A stretch of 64,000 nt of DNA from Oscillospiraceae bacterium (GCA_015067435.1 SVMM01000008.1:87853-151852), one strand, 5' to 3'. Numbered from the stretch's first letter, positions 15,963 through 25,825 are shown. Notes: generated from the letters alone by a model not told the origin. Program-made: numbers and translations.

Positions 15963-17378
15963 ATGTGGACGGAGGAACGGATCCATGCGCTGACGGAGCG
16001 TCAGCGCGCGTATTTTCAAAGCGGCGTGACGCTGGACGTCGCGTGGCGCATCGAGATGCTGCAAAAGCTCAAGCGCGCGGTCATATTGCATGAGGAGGAG
16101 CTCAAGCGCGCGCTGGCGGCCGATCTCGGCAGGAGCGCGGAGGAGGCGTTTCTCTGCGACATCGGCTCGACGATTCTGGAGATCAACGAGACGATCCGCG
16201 GCGTCCGGCGCTGGGCGAAGCCGGAGACGCGTTACAGTGGGCTCCTGTGCTTTCCGAGCGTGCTGACGAAGGTGTATAAGATGCCCTACGGCGTGTCGCT
16301 GATCGTCAGCCCGTTCAATTTTCCAATTCTGCTCTCGCTCGGCGTGCTGACCGCCGCCATCGCGGGAGGCAACACCGCGGTCATCAAGGCGAGCTCCAAG
16401 AGCCCCGCCTGCACGGCGATACTGCAAAAGCTGATCGAGCGCACATTCCCGGAGGAGTATGTCGCCGTGGTGGACGGCGGGCACGACGTGGCGGATCTGT
16501 GCCTTGCCGAGCGGTTCGACAAGGTCTTTTACACCGGCTCGCCCCACGTGGGCGTGCACGTGATGGAGAGCGCCGCGAAGCACCTCACGCCCGTTGCGCT
16601 GGAGCTCGGCGGGGAGAACGGCAACTGGTGCGTCGTGCGCAGAGACGCCAATCTGAAGGACGCCGCGCGCAAGATCGCGTTTTTCAAGGCGTGCAACAGC
16701 GGGCAGATCTGCATCAACATCAATCAGGTCGCCGTCGCGGAGGAGGTCGCGGACGACTTCCTGCGGGAGCTGAAGGCGGCGTTTGTCCGTCAGCTCGGCG
16801 AAAACCCCGCGAAAAACCCGGAGTACGCCTGCCTCATCAACGACGCGGCGTACCGCAAGTGCGAGGATGCGGCGATGCAGAACGCGAACCGAATTGTGTT
16901 CGGCGGGACGGGCGATCCGCAGGCTCGCCGCTACGCGCCGACGGTGCTTTATCCGGTCGGCGTGGACGAGGAGCTTGTACAGCGGGAGCTTTTCTGCCCG
17001 ATCCTGCCCGTCGTGCCGTTCCCGGACGCGGAGGCAGACGCGCTGATGGACACGATCGCGCGCCGGGAGCACGGGCTGGCGCTCTATCTCTTTACGAAGG
17101 ATCTCCGCTGGGCGGAGCGCGTCATGCAGACGCAGCAGTACGGCGGCGGCTGCGTCAACGAGGTCATCCTTCACCTGATGGTCAGGGGCGCGCCGTTCAA
17201 CGGCACGGGTCACTCGGGTATGGGCGCCTATCACGGCGAATGGGGCTTCCGCGAGTTCACGCATCCCTCCACCGTGCTCTACGGCTCGACAAAGCTGAAC
17301 CTCCCGCTGCGCGAGCACCCCTACGGCGGCGTGCGCAACCGCTACAAGATGGCGCTGCTCCGGATGTTTGAGCGCTGA
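15963..17378 (+). CDS. Aldehyde dehydrogenase, class 3-like
   Basis: This 471-residue NAD(P)-dependent aldehyde dehydrogenase has the catalytic Cys250 in NSGQICI, the general base Glu214 in LELGGENGN and Asn119 in SPFNF. Length and spacing match the short class 3 / coniferyl-aldehyde group rather than 490-500-residue class 1/2 enzymes. The usual LELGGKSP is changed to LELGGENG. Start ATG has GGGGAGG upstream. It may oxidise the aldehyde released by the divergently encoded aldolase; both directions share a regulatory region. Substrate unknown. Confidence 0.88.
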   Translation: MWTEERIHALTERQRAYFQSGVTLDVAWRIEMLQKLKRAVILHEEELKRALAADLGRSAEEAFLCDIGSTILEINETIRGVRRWAKPETRYSGLLCFPSVLTKVYKMPYGVSLIVSPFNFPILLSLGVLTAAIAGGNTAVIKASSKSPACTAILQKLIERTFPEEYVAVVDGGHDVADLCLAERFDKVFYTGSPHVGVHVMESAAKHLTPVALELGGENGNWCVVRRDANLKDAARKIAFFKACNSGQICININQVAVAEEVADDFLRELKAAFVRQLGENPAKNPEYACLINDAAYRKCEDAAMQNANRIVFGGTGDPQARRYAPTVLYPVGVDEELVQRELFCPILPVVPFPDAEADALMDTIARREHGLALYLFTKDLRWAERVMQTQQYGGGCVNEVILHLMVRGAPFNGTGHSGMGAYHGEWGFREFTHPSTVLYGSTKLNLPLREHPYGGVRNRYKMALLRMFER

Positions 17379-17410
17379 ACGCCGACGGAGCGAAAGGAGA
17401 GAAGGCAGGT

Positions 17411-18268
17411 ATGGAACGATCCGGCTGGAAGAGCACGCTGGCGGACTTTGCGGTTATCACCGCGGGTACCGCGATCATCGCCGCGGCGGTGTTCTTTTTC
17501 CTGACGCCCAGCCATCTGGCGCTGGGCAGCGTGGCGGGCCTCGCCATCGTGCTGACCAACTTTATCCCGCTGTCCGTTTCCGCGATCTCACTGATCGTCA
17601 ACGTGGGGCTGCTGGTCGTCGGATTTCTGCTGATCGGACGCGAATTCGGCGCGAAAACGGTGTATACCTCCGTGATCCTGCCCGTGTTCATCGGCGTTCT
17701 GGAGCGGCTGTTTCCCGATGTGGCCTCGCTGACGCAGGACGCGCTGTCCGACTTGGCGTGCTATCTGTTCATCGTCAGCCTCGGTCAGGCAATCCTGTTC
17801 CGGTGCAACGCCTCCTCCGGCGGGCTGGACATCGTGGGCAAGCTGCTCAACAAGTTCTTTCACATCGAGCTGGGGCGCGCGATCTCCATGGCGGGACTGT
17901 GCGTGGCGCTGTCCGCTGCTTTCGCCTACGACGTCCGCACCGTGCTGCTGAGCCTGCTGGGCACCTATCTCAACGGCATCGTGCTCGACCACTTCCTCTT
18001 CAACTCCACGCTCAAAAAGCGCGTTTGCATCCTCTCGCAGAAGCAGGACGAGATGATCCGCTACATCACGACCGAGCTGCACAGCGGCGCGACGATCTAC
18101 GAGGCGACGGGCGCGTTCACCGACGAGAAGAAGAAAGAGGTCATCACCATCGTCAACATGCAGGAGTACCGCAAGCTGATGGATTTCATTGGCGAGACCG
18201 ACCCCACCGCGTTCATCACGGTCTACAACGTCAGCGAGGTCGTCTACCGTCCGAAGAAGCGGGGATAG
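17411..18268 (+). CDS. YitT-family membrane protein with DUF2179 domain
   Basis: A 285-residue protein with about five hydrophobic helices (residues 12-210) and a soluble C-terminal DUF2179 domain (about 215-280, including GATIYEATGAFT and VNMQEYRKLMDFI). The glycine-rich ASSGGLDIVGKLLNK loop is a YitT hallmark. The family's transport substrate is not established. AAAGGAG precedes the start. It follows the aldehyde dehydrogenase after 32 bases and is probably co-transcribed. Confidence 0.9.
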   Translation: MERSGWKSTLADFAVITAGTAIIAAAVFFFLTPSHLALGSVAGLAIVLTNFIPLSVSAISLIVNVGLLVVGFLLIGREFGAKTVYTSVILPVFIGVLERLFPDVASLTQDALSDLACYLFIVSLGQAILFRCNASSGGLDIVGKLLNKFFHIELGRAISMAGLCVALSAAFAYDVRTVLLSLLGTYLNGIVLDHFLFNSTLKKRVCILSQKQDEMIRYITTELHSGATIYEATGAFTDEKKKEVITIVNMQEYRKLMDFIGETDPTAFITVYNVSEVVYRPKKRG

Positions 18269-18305
18269 GGCATCTGGTCTTATAGTTTTATACCATTCTG
18301 ACTAT

Positions 18306-18333
18306 TTGAATCATGCCATGTTTGGGGTATTCT
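18306..18333 (+). promoter_or_regulatory. Possible promoter of the pyridoxal-kinase-like gene
   Basis: TTGAAT (18306-18311) and TATTCT (18328-18333) with a 16-base spacer in the 109-base gap. No clear terminator precedes it, so read-through from the YitT gene is equally possible. Confidence 0.4.
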
Positions 18334-18377
18334 GACACAAACCGCCGCGGTGCGCGGCGAAAACAGGAGGAAACCCC

Positions 18378-19217
18378 ATGAAAAGAGTGCTCACCATTCA
18401 GGATATCTCCTGCCTCGGCAAATGCTCGATCACCGTTGCACTGCCCGTGATTTCGGCGATGGGCGTGGAGACGACGATCCTGCCGACGGCGGTGTTGTCG
18501 ACGCATACGATGTTCAAAAACTTCACGGTCAAGGATCTGACCGACCAGCTGATGCCCATTGTGGAGCACTGGAAGAACGAGAACGTCACCTTTGACGCAA
18601 TCTACACGGGCTATCTCGGCAGCGCGGAGGAGATCGACATCGCGCGCCGCGTGTTCGAGATGTTCGGCTCGAAGGACACGATGGTCTTCATCGACCCGGT
18701 CATGGCGGACAACGGCAAGATGTACCCCGCCTTTGACGAGAGTTACGCCGCGCTGAACGCGAAGCTCTGCGGCTGCGCGGACGTCATCGTGCCCAACATC
18801 ACCGAAGCCTGCTTCATGACGGGCACGGAGTACCGCGAGAGCTACGACGAGAGCTATATCACCGGCCTGCTGGACAAGCTGCGCACCCTCGGCGCGAAGA
18901 CGACGGTGCTCACCGGCGTGTCGCTCTCCGCGGGGAAGACGGGCGTCATGGGCTATGACGGCGCGCGCGGGGAGTATTTCACCTATCAGAACGACCGCGT
19001 GGACGCCAGCTATCACGGCACCGGCGATATCTTTTCCAGCGTCTGCGTCGGCGCGCTGCTGCGCGGCATGGAGCTGCGCGAGGCGATGAAGCTCGCCGCG
19101 GACTACACGGCGGAGACGATCCGCGTGACGCTGCAAAATCCCGCGAAGCCGTGGTACGGCGTCGACTTCGAGACGACGCTGCCGCTGCTCACGGACGCGG
19201 TGCGGAACCTCAATTGA
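18378..19217 (+). CDS. Pyridoxal/pyridoxamine kinase-like protein (PfkB/ThiD fold)
   Basis: This 279-residue ribokinase-fold kinase resembles PdxY/PdxK. VLSTHTMFKN matches the PdxY S-N-H-T substrate segment, DPVMADNGKMY is the conserved phosphate/metal strand, VPNITEACFMTG is family-typical, and YHGTGDIFSS carries the anion-hole GTGD with the catalytic Asp. It likely phosphorylates pyridoxal or pyridoxamine to give PLP. AGGAGG precedes the start. A nearby PLP aminotransferase in the opposing operon may be the reason for its location. Related hydroxymethylpyrimidine kinases are the main alternative. Confidence 0.85.
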   Translation: MKRVLTIQDISCLGKCSITVALPVISAMGVETTILPTAVLSTHTMFKNFTVKDLTDQLMPIVEHWKNENVTFDAIYTGYLGSAEEIDIARRVFEMFGSKDTMVFIDPVMADNGKMYPAFDESYAALNAKLCGCADVIVPNITEACFMTGTEYRESYDESYITGLLDKLRTLGAKTTVLTGVSLSAGKTGVMGYDGARGEYFTYQNDRVDASYHGTGDIFSSVCVGALLRGMELREAMKLAADYTAETIRVTLQNPAKPWYGVDFETTLPLLTDAVRNLN

Positions 19218-19222
19218 TTCTC

Positions 19223-19262
19223 ATAACAAGAAAGCATCCGGCTTTCGCCGGATGCTTTCTTG

Positions 19263-19266
<4 letters not shown>
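19223..19266. terminator. Bidirectional terminator
   Basis: An 20-base arm (AACAAGAAAGCATCCGGC core) pairs around a TTTC loop and separates the kinase-like gene from the convergent acyl-CoA ligase. The hairpin overlaps the ligase stop codon at 19263-19265. Confidence 0.85.
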
Positions 19267-20897
<1,631 letters not shown>

Positions 20898-20963
20898 GAT
20901 GGTATCCTTTCTCATTAACGCGCCGGACTTCGTTTTGCGCATTAAAGCATTAAACTTCTAAAG

Positions 20964-20992
20964 AGCATAGCGCACAGCGGCGAAATTGTCAA
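20964..20992 (-). promoter_or_regulatory. Promoter of the acyl-CoA synthetase gene
   Basis: On the minus strand TTGACA (20987-20992) and TATGCT (20964-20969) are 17 bases apart. Just downstream in the leader, two tandem GCATTAAA copies (20939-20953 region) may bind a regulator. Confidence 0.75.
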
Positions 20993-21043
20993 GGATCAAT
21001 TGCGCTTGACCGGATTTTGCCTCAACACGGCAGAAAAAAACAG

Positions 21044-21072
21044 TTTACGACGCCGAAAATCTGTGGTAAGAT
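21044..21072 (+). promoter_or_regulatory. Promoter of iorAB
   Basis: TTTACG (21044-21049) and TAAGAT (21067-21072) with a 17-base spacer, 36 bases before iorA. Confidence 0.65.
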
Positions 21073-21108
21073 GACCGCAATCATTTTTTTGACGTAAGGA
21101 GAACAGCC

Positions 21109-22857
21109 ATGAAGCAGTTGATGCTGGGAAACGCCGCCGCCGCGCGCGGACTGTACGAGGCGGGCGTCGCGGTGGCGTCGAGCTATCCCGGTACGCCGAG
21201 CACGGAGATCACGGAGGAGCTGGCGAAGTACGACGAGGTATACAGCGAGTGGGCGCCGAACGAGAAGGTTGCGATGGAGACCGCGTTCGGCGCGAGCCTC
21301 GCGGGCAAGCGCAGCTTTTGCGGCATGAAGCACGTGGGACTCAACGTTGCCGCCGACCCGCTGTTTACCGTGTCCTATACGGGCGTGAACGCCGGTATGG
21401 TCATCGCCGTCGCGGACGACGCGGGGATGCACTCGAGCCAGAACGAGCAGGATTCGCGCCACTATGCGCGCTCCGCGAAGCTGCCGATGCTGGAGCCGTC
21501 GGACTCCGCCGAGGCGCTGAACTTCGCGAAGCAGGCGTTTGAGCTCTCCGAGCAGTTCGACTGTCCGGTGCTTTTGAAGATGTGCACGCGCGTCGCGCAT
21601 TCGCAGTCGGTCGTCGAGACGGGGGAGCGCGTGGCGCCGCCGGAGAAGCCGTACGAGAAGAACATCGCCAAGTACGTCATGACGCCCGCCAACGCCATCC
21701 GCCGCCATCCCAAGGTGGAGGAGCGCATGGAGAAGCTGGCGGAATTCGCCGAGACGAGCGCGCTCAACCGCGTGGAGGAGGGCAGCGACCGCGCCGTGGG
21801 TATCATCACGTCCTCGACCTGCTATCAGTATGTGCGCGAGGTGTGCGGCGACCGGTTCCCGATCCTCAAGCTCGGTATGATCTGGCCGCTGCCGGAGAAA
21901 AAGATTCGCGACTTTGCCGCCTCCGTGACCACGGTGACGGTCGTGGAGGAGCTGGACAGCTTCATCGAGACCTATCTCCGTGAGCTCGGCATCGCCTGCT
22001 CCGGCAAGGCATTCTTCCCGCCGCTTGGCGAGTTTTCGCAGAATGTCGTCGCCGAGAAGATGGGCCTGCCCGTCCACAAGGGCGTCGCGCTGGACGAGAA
22101 CATCCCGCCGCGTCCGCCCGCGATGTGCGCGGGATGTCCGCACCGCGGCCTGTTCTACACGCTCAGCAAAAACAAGTGCACCGTCCTCGGCGATATCGGC
22201 TGCTACACGCTCGGCGCCGCCGCGCCGCTCAATGCGATCGAGATGACGCTCTGCATGGGCGCGTCGGTCAGCGCCGCGCACGGCTACAACAAGGCGCTCG
22301 GCGCGGAGAGCGAGCGGCGCACCGTCGCGGTCATCGGCGATTCGACGTTCATGCACTCCGGCATGACGGGGCTTGCCAACATCGCCTACAACGGCTCGCA
22401 CTCGACGGTCATTATTCTGGACAATTCCATCACCGGCATGACCGGGCACCAGCAAAACCCGACCACCGGCTACAACATTAAGGGTGAACCAGCGGGAAAG
22501 ATCGATTTGGAAGCACTTTGCAAGGCAATGGGCTTTACACGGGTTCGCGTCGTCGATCCCTATGATCTCGCCGCGTGCGACGCCGCAGTCAAGGAGGAAC
22601 TGGCGGCGGACGAGGCGTCGGTCATCATCTCGCGCCGCCCCTGCGCGCTGCTCAAGTACGTCAAGCACAAGGCGCCGCTGCGGGTGGACGCCGACAAGTG
22701 CGTGGGCTGCAAGTCCTGTATGCGCATCGGCTGTCCGGCGATCTCGATCCACGACGGCAAGGCGACCGTGGATCAGACACTGTGCGTCGGCTGCGGCGTC
22801 TGCGCGCAGCTTTGCAAGGTCGGCGCGTTCGAGAGCACCGCGGAAAAGGAGGGTTGA
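21109..22857 (+). CDS. iorA: Indolepyruvate ferredoxin oxidoreductase, alpha subunit
   Basis: This 582-residue thiamine-diphosphate subunit oxidatively decarboxylates aryl pyruvates to aryl-acetyl-CoA with ferredoxin as acceptor. The N-terminal pyrimidine-binding domain begins MLGNAAAARGLYEAGV and contains SYPGTPSTEI. The central MCAGCPHRG and GDIGCYTLG, then GDSTFMHSG with a downstream NS, form the ThDP site. The last 50 residues carry two [4Fe-4S] motifs (CVGCKSCMRIGC and CVGCGVCAQLC). AAGGAG precedes the start. iorB follows after three bases, forming the alpha-beta pair. Confidence 0.95.
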   Translation: MKQLMLGNAAAARGLYEAGVAVASSYPGTPSTEITEELAKYDEVYSEWAPNEKVAMETAFGASLAGKRSFCGMKHVGLNVAADPLFTVSYTGVNAGMVIAVADDAGMHSSQNEQDSRHYARSAKLPMLEPSDSAEALNFAKQAFELSEQFDCPVLLKMCTRVAHSQSVVETGERVAPPEKPYEKNIAKYVMTPANAIRRHPKVEERMEKLAEFAETSALNRVEEGSDRAVGIITSSTCYQYVREVCGDRFPILKLGMIWPLPEKKIRDFAASVTTVTVVEELDSFIETYLRELGIACSGKAFFPPLGEFSQNVVAEKMGLPVHKGVALDENIPPRPPAMCAGCPHRGLFYTLSKNKCTVLGDIGCYTLGAAAPLNAIEMTLCMGASVSAAHGYNKALGAESERRTVAVIGDSTFMHSGMTGLANIAYNGSHSTVIILDNSITGMTGHQQNPTTGYNIKGEPAGKIDLEALCKAMGFTRVRVVDPYDLAACDAAVKEELAADEASVIISRRPCALLKYVKHKAPLRVDADKCVGCKSCMRIGCPAISIHDGKATVDQTLCVGCGVCAQLCKVGAFESTAEKEG

Positions 22858-22860
22858 GCG

Positions 22861-23433
22861 ATGGAGACGAAAAACATCATGATCGTCGGCGTCGGCGGGC
22901 AGGGAAGCCTGCTGGCGAGCAAGCTGCTGGGGCATATCCTGCTGGAGCAGGGCTATGACGTCAAGGTCTCCGAGGTGCACGGCATGAGCCAGCGCGGCGG
23001 CAGCGTCGTGACCTATGTGCGCTACGGCGACCGCGTCGCGTCCCCGGTCATCGACAAGGGCGAGGCGGACTACATCGTGTCCTTCGAGCTGCTGGAGGCG
23101 GCGCGCTGGCTCGAATATCTCAAGCCGGGCGGACAGATCGTCACCTCCACGCAGCGCATTGACCCCATGCCGGTCATCACCGGCGCGGCACAGTATCCGG
23201 AGGGGCTGGTCGAGAAGATGCGCGCGTCGGGCGCGAAGGTGGACGCGCTGGACTGCCTGACGCTCGCCGATGAGGCGGGCAGCAGCAAAGCGGTCAACGT
23301 CGTTCTGCTGGGACGGCTGTCGTACTACTTCGACCTGCCGGAGCAGGCGTGGCAGGACGCGCTGCGCGCGCTGGTGCCCGCGAAATTCCTGGAGCTGAAC
23401 CAAAAGGCATTCGCGCTCGGCCGGAACGCCTGA
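22861..23433 (+). CDS. iorB: Indolepyruvate ferredoxin oxidoreductase, beta subunit
   Basis: A 190-residue gamma-type 2-oxoacid oxidoreductase domain. The N-terminal VGVGGQGSLLASKLLG is the family's glycine-rich motif, and SEVHGMSQRGGSVVTYVRYG matches the conserved E-x-H-G-M-S-Q-R-G-G-S segment. It pairs with IorA. Ribosome site GGAGG lies within the end of iorA, so translation is probably coupled. A hairpin follows the stop codon. Confidence 0.95.
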   Translation: METKNIMIVGVGGQGSLLASKLLGHILLEQGYDVKVSEVHGMSQRGGSVVTYVRYGDRVASPVIDKGEADYIVSFELLEAARWLEYLKPGGQIVTSTQRIDPMPVITGAAQYPEGLVEKMRASGAKVDALDCLTLADEAGSSKAVNVVLLGRLSYYFDLPEQAWQDALRALVPAKFLELNQKAFALGRNA

Positions 23434-23435
23434 CT

Positions 23436-23469
23436 GGGCAATTCGCGAAAACGCGAATGAATTGCGCCC
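23436..23469 (+). terminator. Probable terminator after iorB
   Basis: ATTCGCG-AAAA-CGCGAAT with outer GGGCA/TGCGCCC pairing begins three bases after the iorB stop. No U tract follows, so it may be partial. Confidence 0.5.
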
Positions 23470-23492
23470 AAATGCTTTGTGGATTCCGACCA

Positions 23493-23521
23493 TTGACTTC
23501 AACGCATTAATGCGCTATACT
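23493..23521 (+). promoter_or_regulatory. Promoter of the Phe-rich leader / paaK unit
   Basis: TTGACT (23493-23498) and TATACT (23516-23521) with a 17-base spacer. A perfect 12-base palindrome, CGCATTAATGCG (23503-23514), fills the spacer and could be an operator. Confidence 0.82.
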
Positions 23522-23547
23522 GCTAAAAACGGGAAAGGGGTACGGCG

Positions 23548-23637
23548 ATGAGCAAGCGCAGCGGTTTGTTTTTCGGCTTTATTGGCGGCTTTAGCTTTAG
23601 CCGCTTTTTCGCCATGCCGAAAACAGACCGCCCGTAA
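23548..23637 (+). CDS. Phe-rich 29-residue leader peptide (candidate attenuator)
   Basis: ATG at 23548 is preceded by GGGAAAGGGG seven bases away and about 20 bases after the predicted transcript start. The 29 codons include seven phenylalanines (positions 8, 9, 11, 15, 17, 20, 21). A perfect UUCG-loop terminator follows 34 bases after the stop and before the arylacetate-CoA ligase gene. GCGGCT/AGCCGC blocks inside the ORF (23585-23590, 23599-23604) recur in the terminator stem, so alternative pairing is possible. This resembles pheA/pheST-type leaders. Alternative: a separate small hydrophobic protein with its own terminator. Confidence 0.6.
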   Translation: MSKRSGLFFGFIGGFSFSRFFAMPKTDRP

Positions 23638-23671
23638 GATGAACGCGTACCGCTGAACGATCGGAAAGCAG

Positions 23672-23708
23672 ACGCGGCTTCGTCCTTCGGGACGGAGCCG
23701 CGTTTTTT
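23672..23708 (+). terminator. Attenuator-type terminator upstream of paaK
   Basis: A 14-pair stem (ACGCGGCTTCGTCC with its partner, one G-U pair) closes on a TTCG tetraloop and is followed by six T residues. It lies between the leader peptide and the arylacetate-CoA ligase, with no other complete promoter of good quality behind it (only a -10-like TATGAT near 23751). Confidence 0.9.
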
Positions 23709-23778
23709 ATCTTTTTCCCAAAATCCAATAGCAATTCGGACAAAGATATGCTATGATAAAAAAGAAAGGATGAATTCG

Positions 23779-25080
23779 ATGGAGCGCTACTATCAACCGG
23801 AAATCGAAACCGCCGCGCCGGAGCAGATCCGCGCGTGGCAAAGCGAGCGGCTCGTACGGCAGGTTCGCCACGTCTGGGACAACGTGCCGTATTACCGCGC
23901 GAAGATGGAGGAGAAGGGGCTGACCCCGGACGACATCAAGGGCGTGGAGGATCTGCGCAAGCTGCCCTTCGTCACAAAGGCGGACCTGCGCGAGGCGTAT
24001 CCTTACGGGCTGGTCGCCGTACCGCTCAAGGACTGCGTTCGCATCCAGTCCACCTCCGGCACGACCGGAAAGCGCGTCGTCGCGTTCTATACGAAGGAGG
24101 ATATCGACCTCTGGGAGGACTGCTGCGCGCGCGCCATCGTCGCCGCGGGCGGCACGAACGAGGATGTGTGCCAGGTCAGCTACGGCTACGGCCTGTTCAC
24201 CGGCGGCCCGGGACTCAACGGCGGCAGCCACAAGGTCGGCTGCCTGACGGTGCCGACCTCGTCCGGCAATACCGAACGCCAGATCATGTTCATTCGGGAT
24301 TTGAATGCCACCATCCTGTGCTGCACGCCGTCCTACGCCGCCTACATCGCCGAGACGATGAAGGAGATGGGCCTCACGCCCGACCAGATCCCGCTCAAGG
24401 CGGGCATCTTCGGCGCGGAGGCGTGGAGCGAGGAGATGCGGCAGGATATCCAGAAGACGCTGGGCATCAAGGCGTACGACATCTACGGCCTGACCGAGCT
24501 CTCCGGTCCCGGCGTCGCGTTCGAGTGCTCCGCCCAGCAGGGCATGCACATCAACGAGGACCACTTCATCGCCGAGATCATCGACCCGGAGACCAGCGAG
24601 GTGCTGCCCGACGGGCAGCAGGGCGAGCTGGTGTTTACCTCGATCACGAAGCGGGCGTTCCCGCTGCTGCGCTACCGCACGCGCGACGTGTGCGTGCTTT
24701 CACACGAGAAATGCTCCTGCGGGCGCACGCACGTGCGCATGGCGAAGCCTCGCGGACGCACGGACGACATGCTCATCATCCGCGGCGTCAACGTCTTCCC
24801 GTCCCAGATTGAGACGGTGCTGCTCAACCTCGGCTACGGCGCGAACTATCAGATCATCGTCGGGCGCGTCAACCACACCGACACGCTGGAGGTCAAGGTC
24901 GAGATGACGCCGGAGATGTTCACGGACAACATGGGCGAGATCGCCGCGCGCCAGAAGAGCATCGTGGAGGGCCTGCGCTCCATGCTGGGCCTCACCGCGA
25001 AGGTCACGCTTGTCGCGCCGAAGTCCATTGTGCGCAGCGAGGGCAAGGCGGTCCGCGTCATCGACAACCGTAAGATCTGA
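23779..25080 (+). CDS. paaK: Phenylacetate-CoA ligase (arylacetate-CoA ligase)
   Basis: A 433-residue ANL-superfamily ligase of the PaaK type. Motifs are QSTSGTTGKRVV (phosphate loop), YGLTELSGPGVAFEC, LLRYRTRDV, GRTDDMLIIRGVNVFPSQ and a C-terminal GKAVRVIDNRK with the catalytic lysine. It interconverts phenylacetate-type acids and their CoA esters. With IorAB, which makes aryl-acetyl-CoA, it could run in reverse to gain ATP. ATG 23779 has AAAGGA at good spacing; ATG 23770 sits directly on that site. The Phe-rich leader upstream fits a phenylalanine-linked role. Confidence 0.92.
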   Translation: MERYYQPEIETAAPEQIRAWQSERLVRQVRHVWDNVPYYRAKMEEKGLTPDDIKGVEDLRKLPFVTKADLREAYPYGLVAVPLKDCVRIQSTSGTTGKRVVAFYTKEDIDLWEDCCARAIVAAGGTNEDVCQVSYGYGLFTGGPGLNGGSHKVGCLTVPTSSGNTERQIMFIRDLNATILCCTPSYAAYIAETMKEMGLTPDQIPLKAGIFGAEAWSEEMRQDIQKTLGIKAYDIYGLTELSGPGVAFECSAQQGMHINEDHFIAEIIDPETSEVLPDGQQGELVFTSITKRAFPLLRYRTRDVCVLSHEKCSCGRTHVRMAKPRGRTDDMLIIRGVNVFPSQIETVLLNLGYGANYQIIVGRVNHTDTLEVKVEMTPEMFTDNMGEIAARQKSIVEGLRSMLGLTAKVTLVAPKSIVRSEGKAVRVIDNRKI

Positions 25081-25092
25081 GGAGGTGCAGCA

Positions 25093-25524
25093 ATGAACGT
25101 CAAGCAGATTTCCGTATTTCTAGAGAACAAGCCCGGCGCGCTCAAGGCGATGACCGGCGTACTGGCGGAGAACCAGATCGACATGCGCGCATTCTCACTT
25201 GCGGAGACCAGCGAGTTCGGCATCGCGCGCGTGATCGTGAACGACGTCTACAAGACCACGACGGTGCTCCGGGACGCGGGCTTCGTCCACAAGATCACGC
25301 CTGTGATCGGCGTCGTGCTTTCCGATACGCCCGGCGGTCTCGACCGTGTGCTGGCGGTGCTCGCGGACGCGCAGGTCAACATCGAGTACATGTACGCCTT
25401 CTTCGGCGCCAGCAAGGGGACTGCCTATATGATCTTCCGCGTGGCGGACAACGAAAAAGCCTGCGCGGCGCTGGGCGCGCAGGGGATCCGGCTCATCGAC
25501 GAGGACGAGCTGGCAAACATCTGA
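25093..25524 (+). CDS. Tandem ACT-domain protein
   Basis: A 143-residue protein made of two ACT domains (about residues 3-68 and 70-140), each starting with a typical beta strand and the N-K-P-G-A-L / T-P-G-G-L-D loop. ACT domains bind amino acids. Similar small proteins accompany paaK and iorAB in many anaerobes. Located 12 bases after paaK with GGAGGTG upstream, so co-transcribed. It probably senses an aromatic amino acid or modulates the pathway; no enzyme domain is attached. Confidence 0.88.
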   Translation: MNVKQISVFLENKPGALKAMTGVLAENQIDMRAFSLAETSEFGIARVIVNDVYKTTTVLRDAGFVHKITPVIGVVLSDTPGGLDRVLAVLADAQVNIEYMYAFFGASKGTAYMIFRVADNEKACAALGAQGIRLIDEDELANI

Positions 25525-25586
25525 AAGATTTCGGGAGGGCCTCCCGTATCTTGTTATCGCACAGGCAGAATGGAAAGGAGAATGAC

Positions 25587-25775
25587 ATGTACAGATTCTT
25601 TGTCGACAATTCCACGATCCGCCCGACCTTTGTGTTCAACACGATGGAAAAGACGCCCGAGGAAGGTGACGTGTTCAAGGTGGACCATGACGTCTTCGAG
25701 GTCTATGATGTCCACCACCATCTGGAGAACCACGTCCTGTACCTTGACGCGCACCTGAGGCCCTTGGAGGAGTGA
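25587..25775 (+). CDS. Small conserved-looking hypothetical protein
   Basis: A 62-residue acidic protein starting at an ATG with GGAAAGGAG six bases away. It has an RFFVDNSTIRPTFVFNTME start and a His-rich centre (VHHHLENHVLYLD). No family is recognised. It follows the ACT gene by 62 bases and precedes a 14-pair hairpin, so it may be a separate short transcript or the last gene of the paaK unit. Confidence 0.6.
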   Translation: MYRFFVDNSTIRPTFVFNTMEKTPEEGDVFKVDHDVFEVYDVHHHLENHVLYLDAHLRPLEE

Positions 25776-25793
25776 TCCTCTCCGAAATCCCAA

Positions 25794-25825
25794 GCCGCCG
25801 CCCGCGCTTCAGCGCGGGCGGCGGC
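25794..25825 (+). terminator. Terminator-like hairpin
   Basis: GCCGCCGCCCGCGC, loop TTCA, then its complement (14 pairs), followed by CAATTTG. The U tract is short. Confidence 0.6.
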
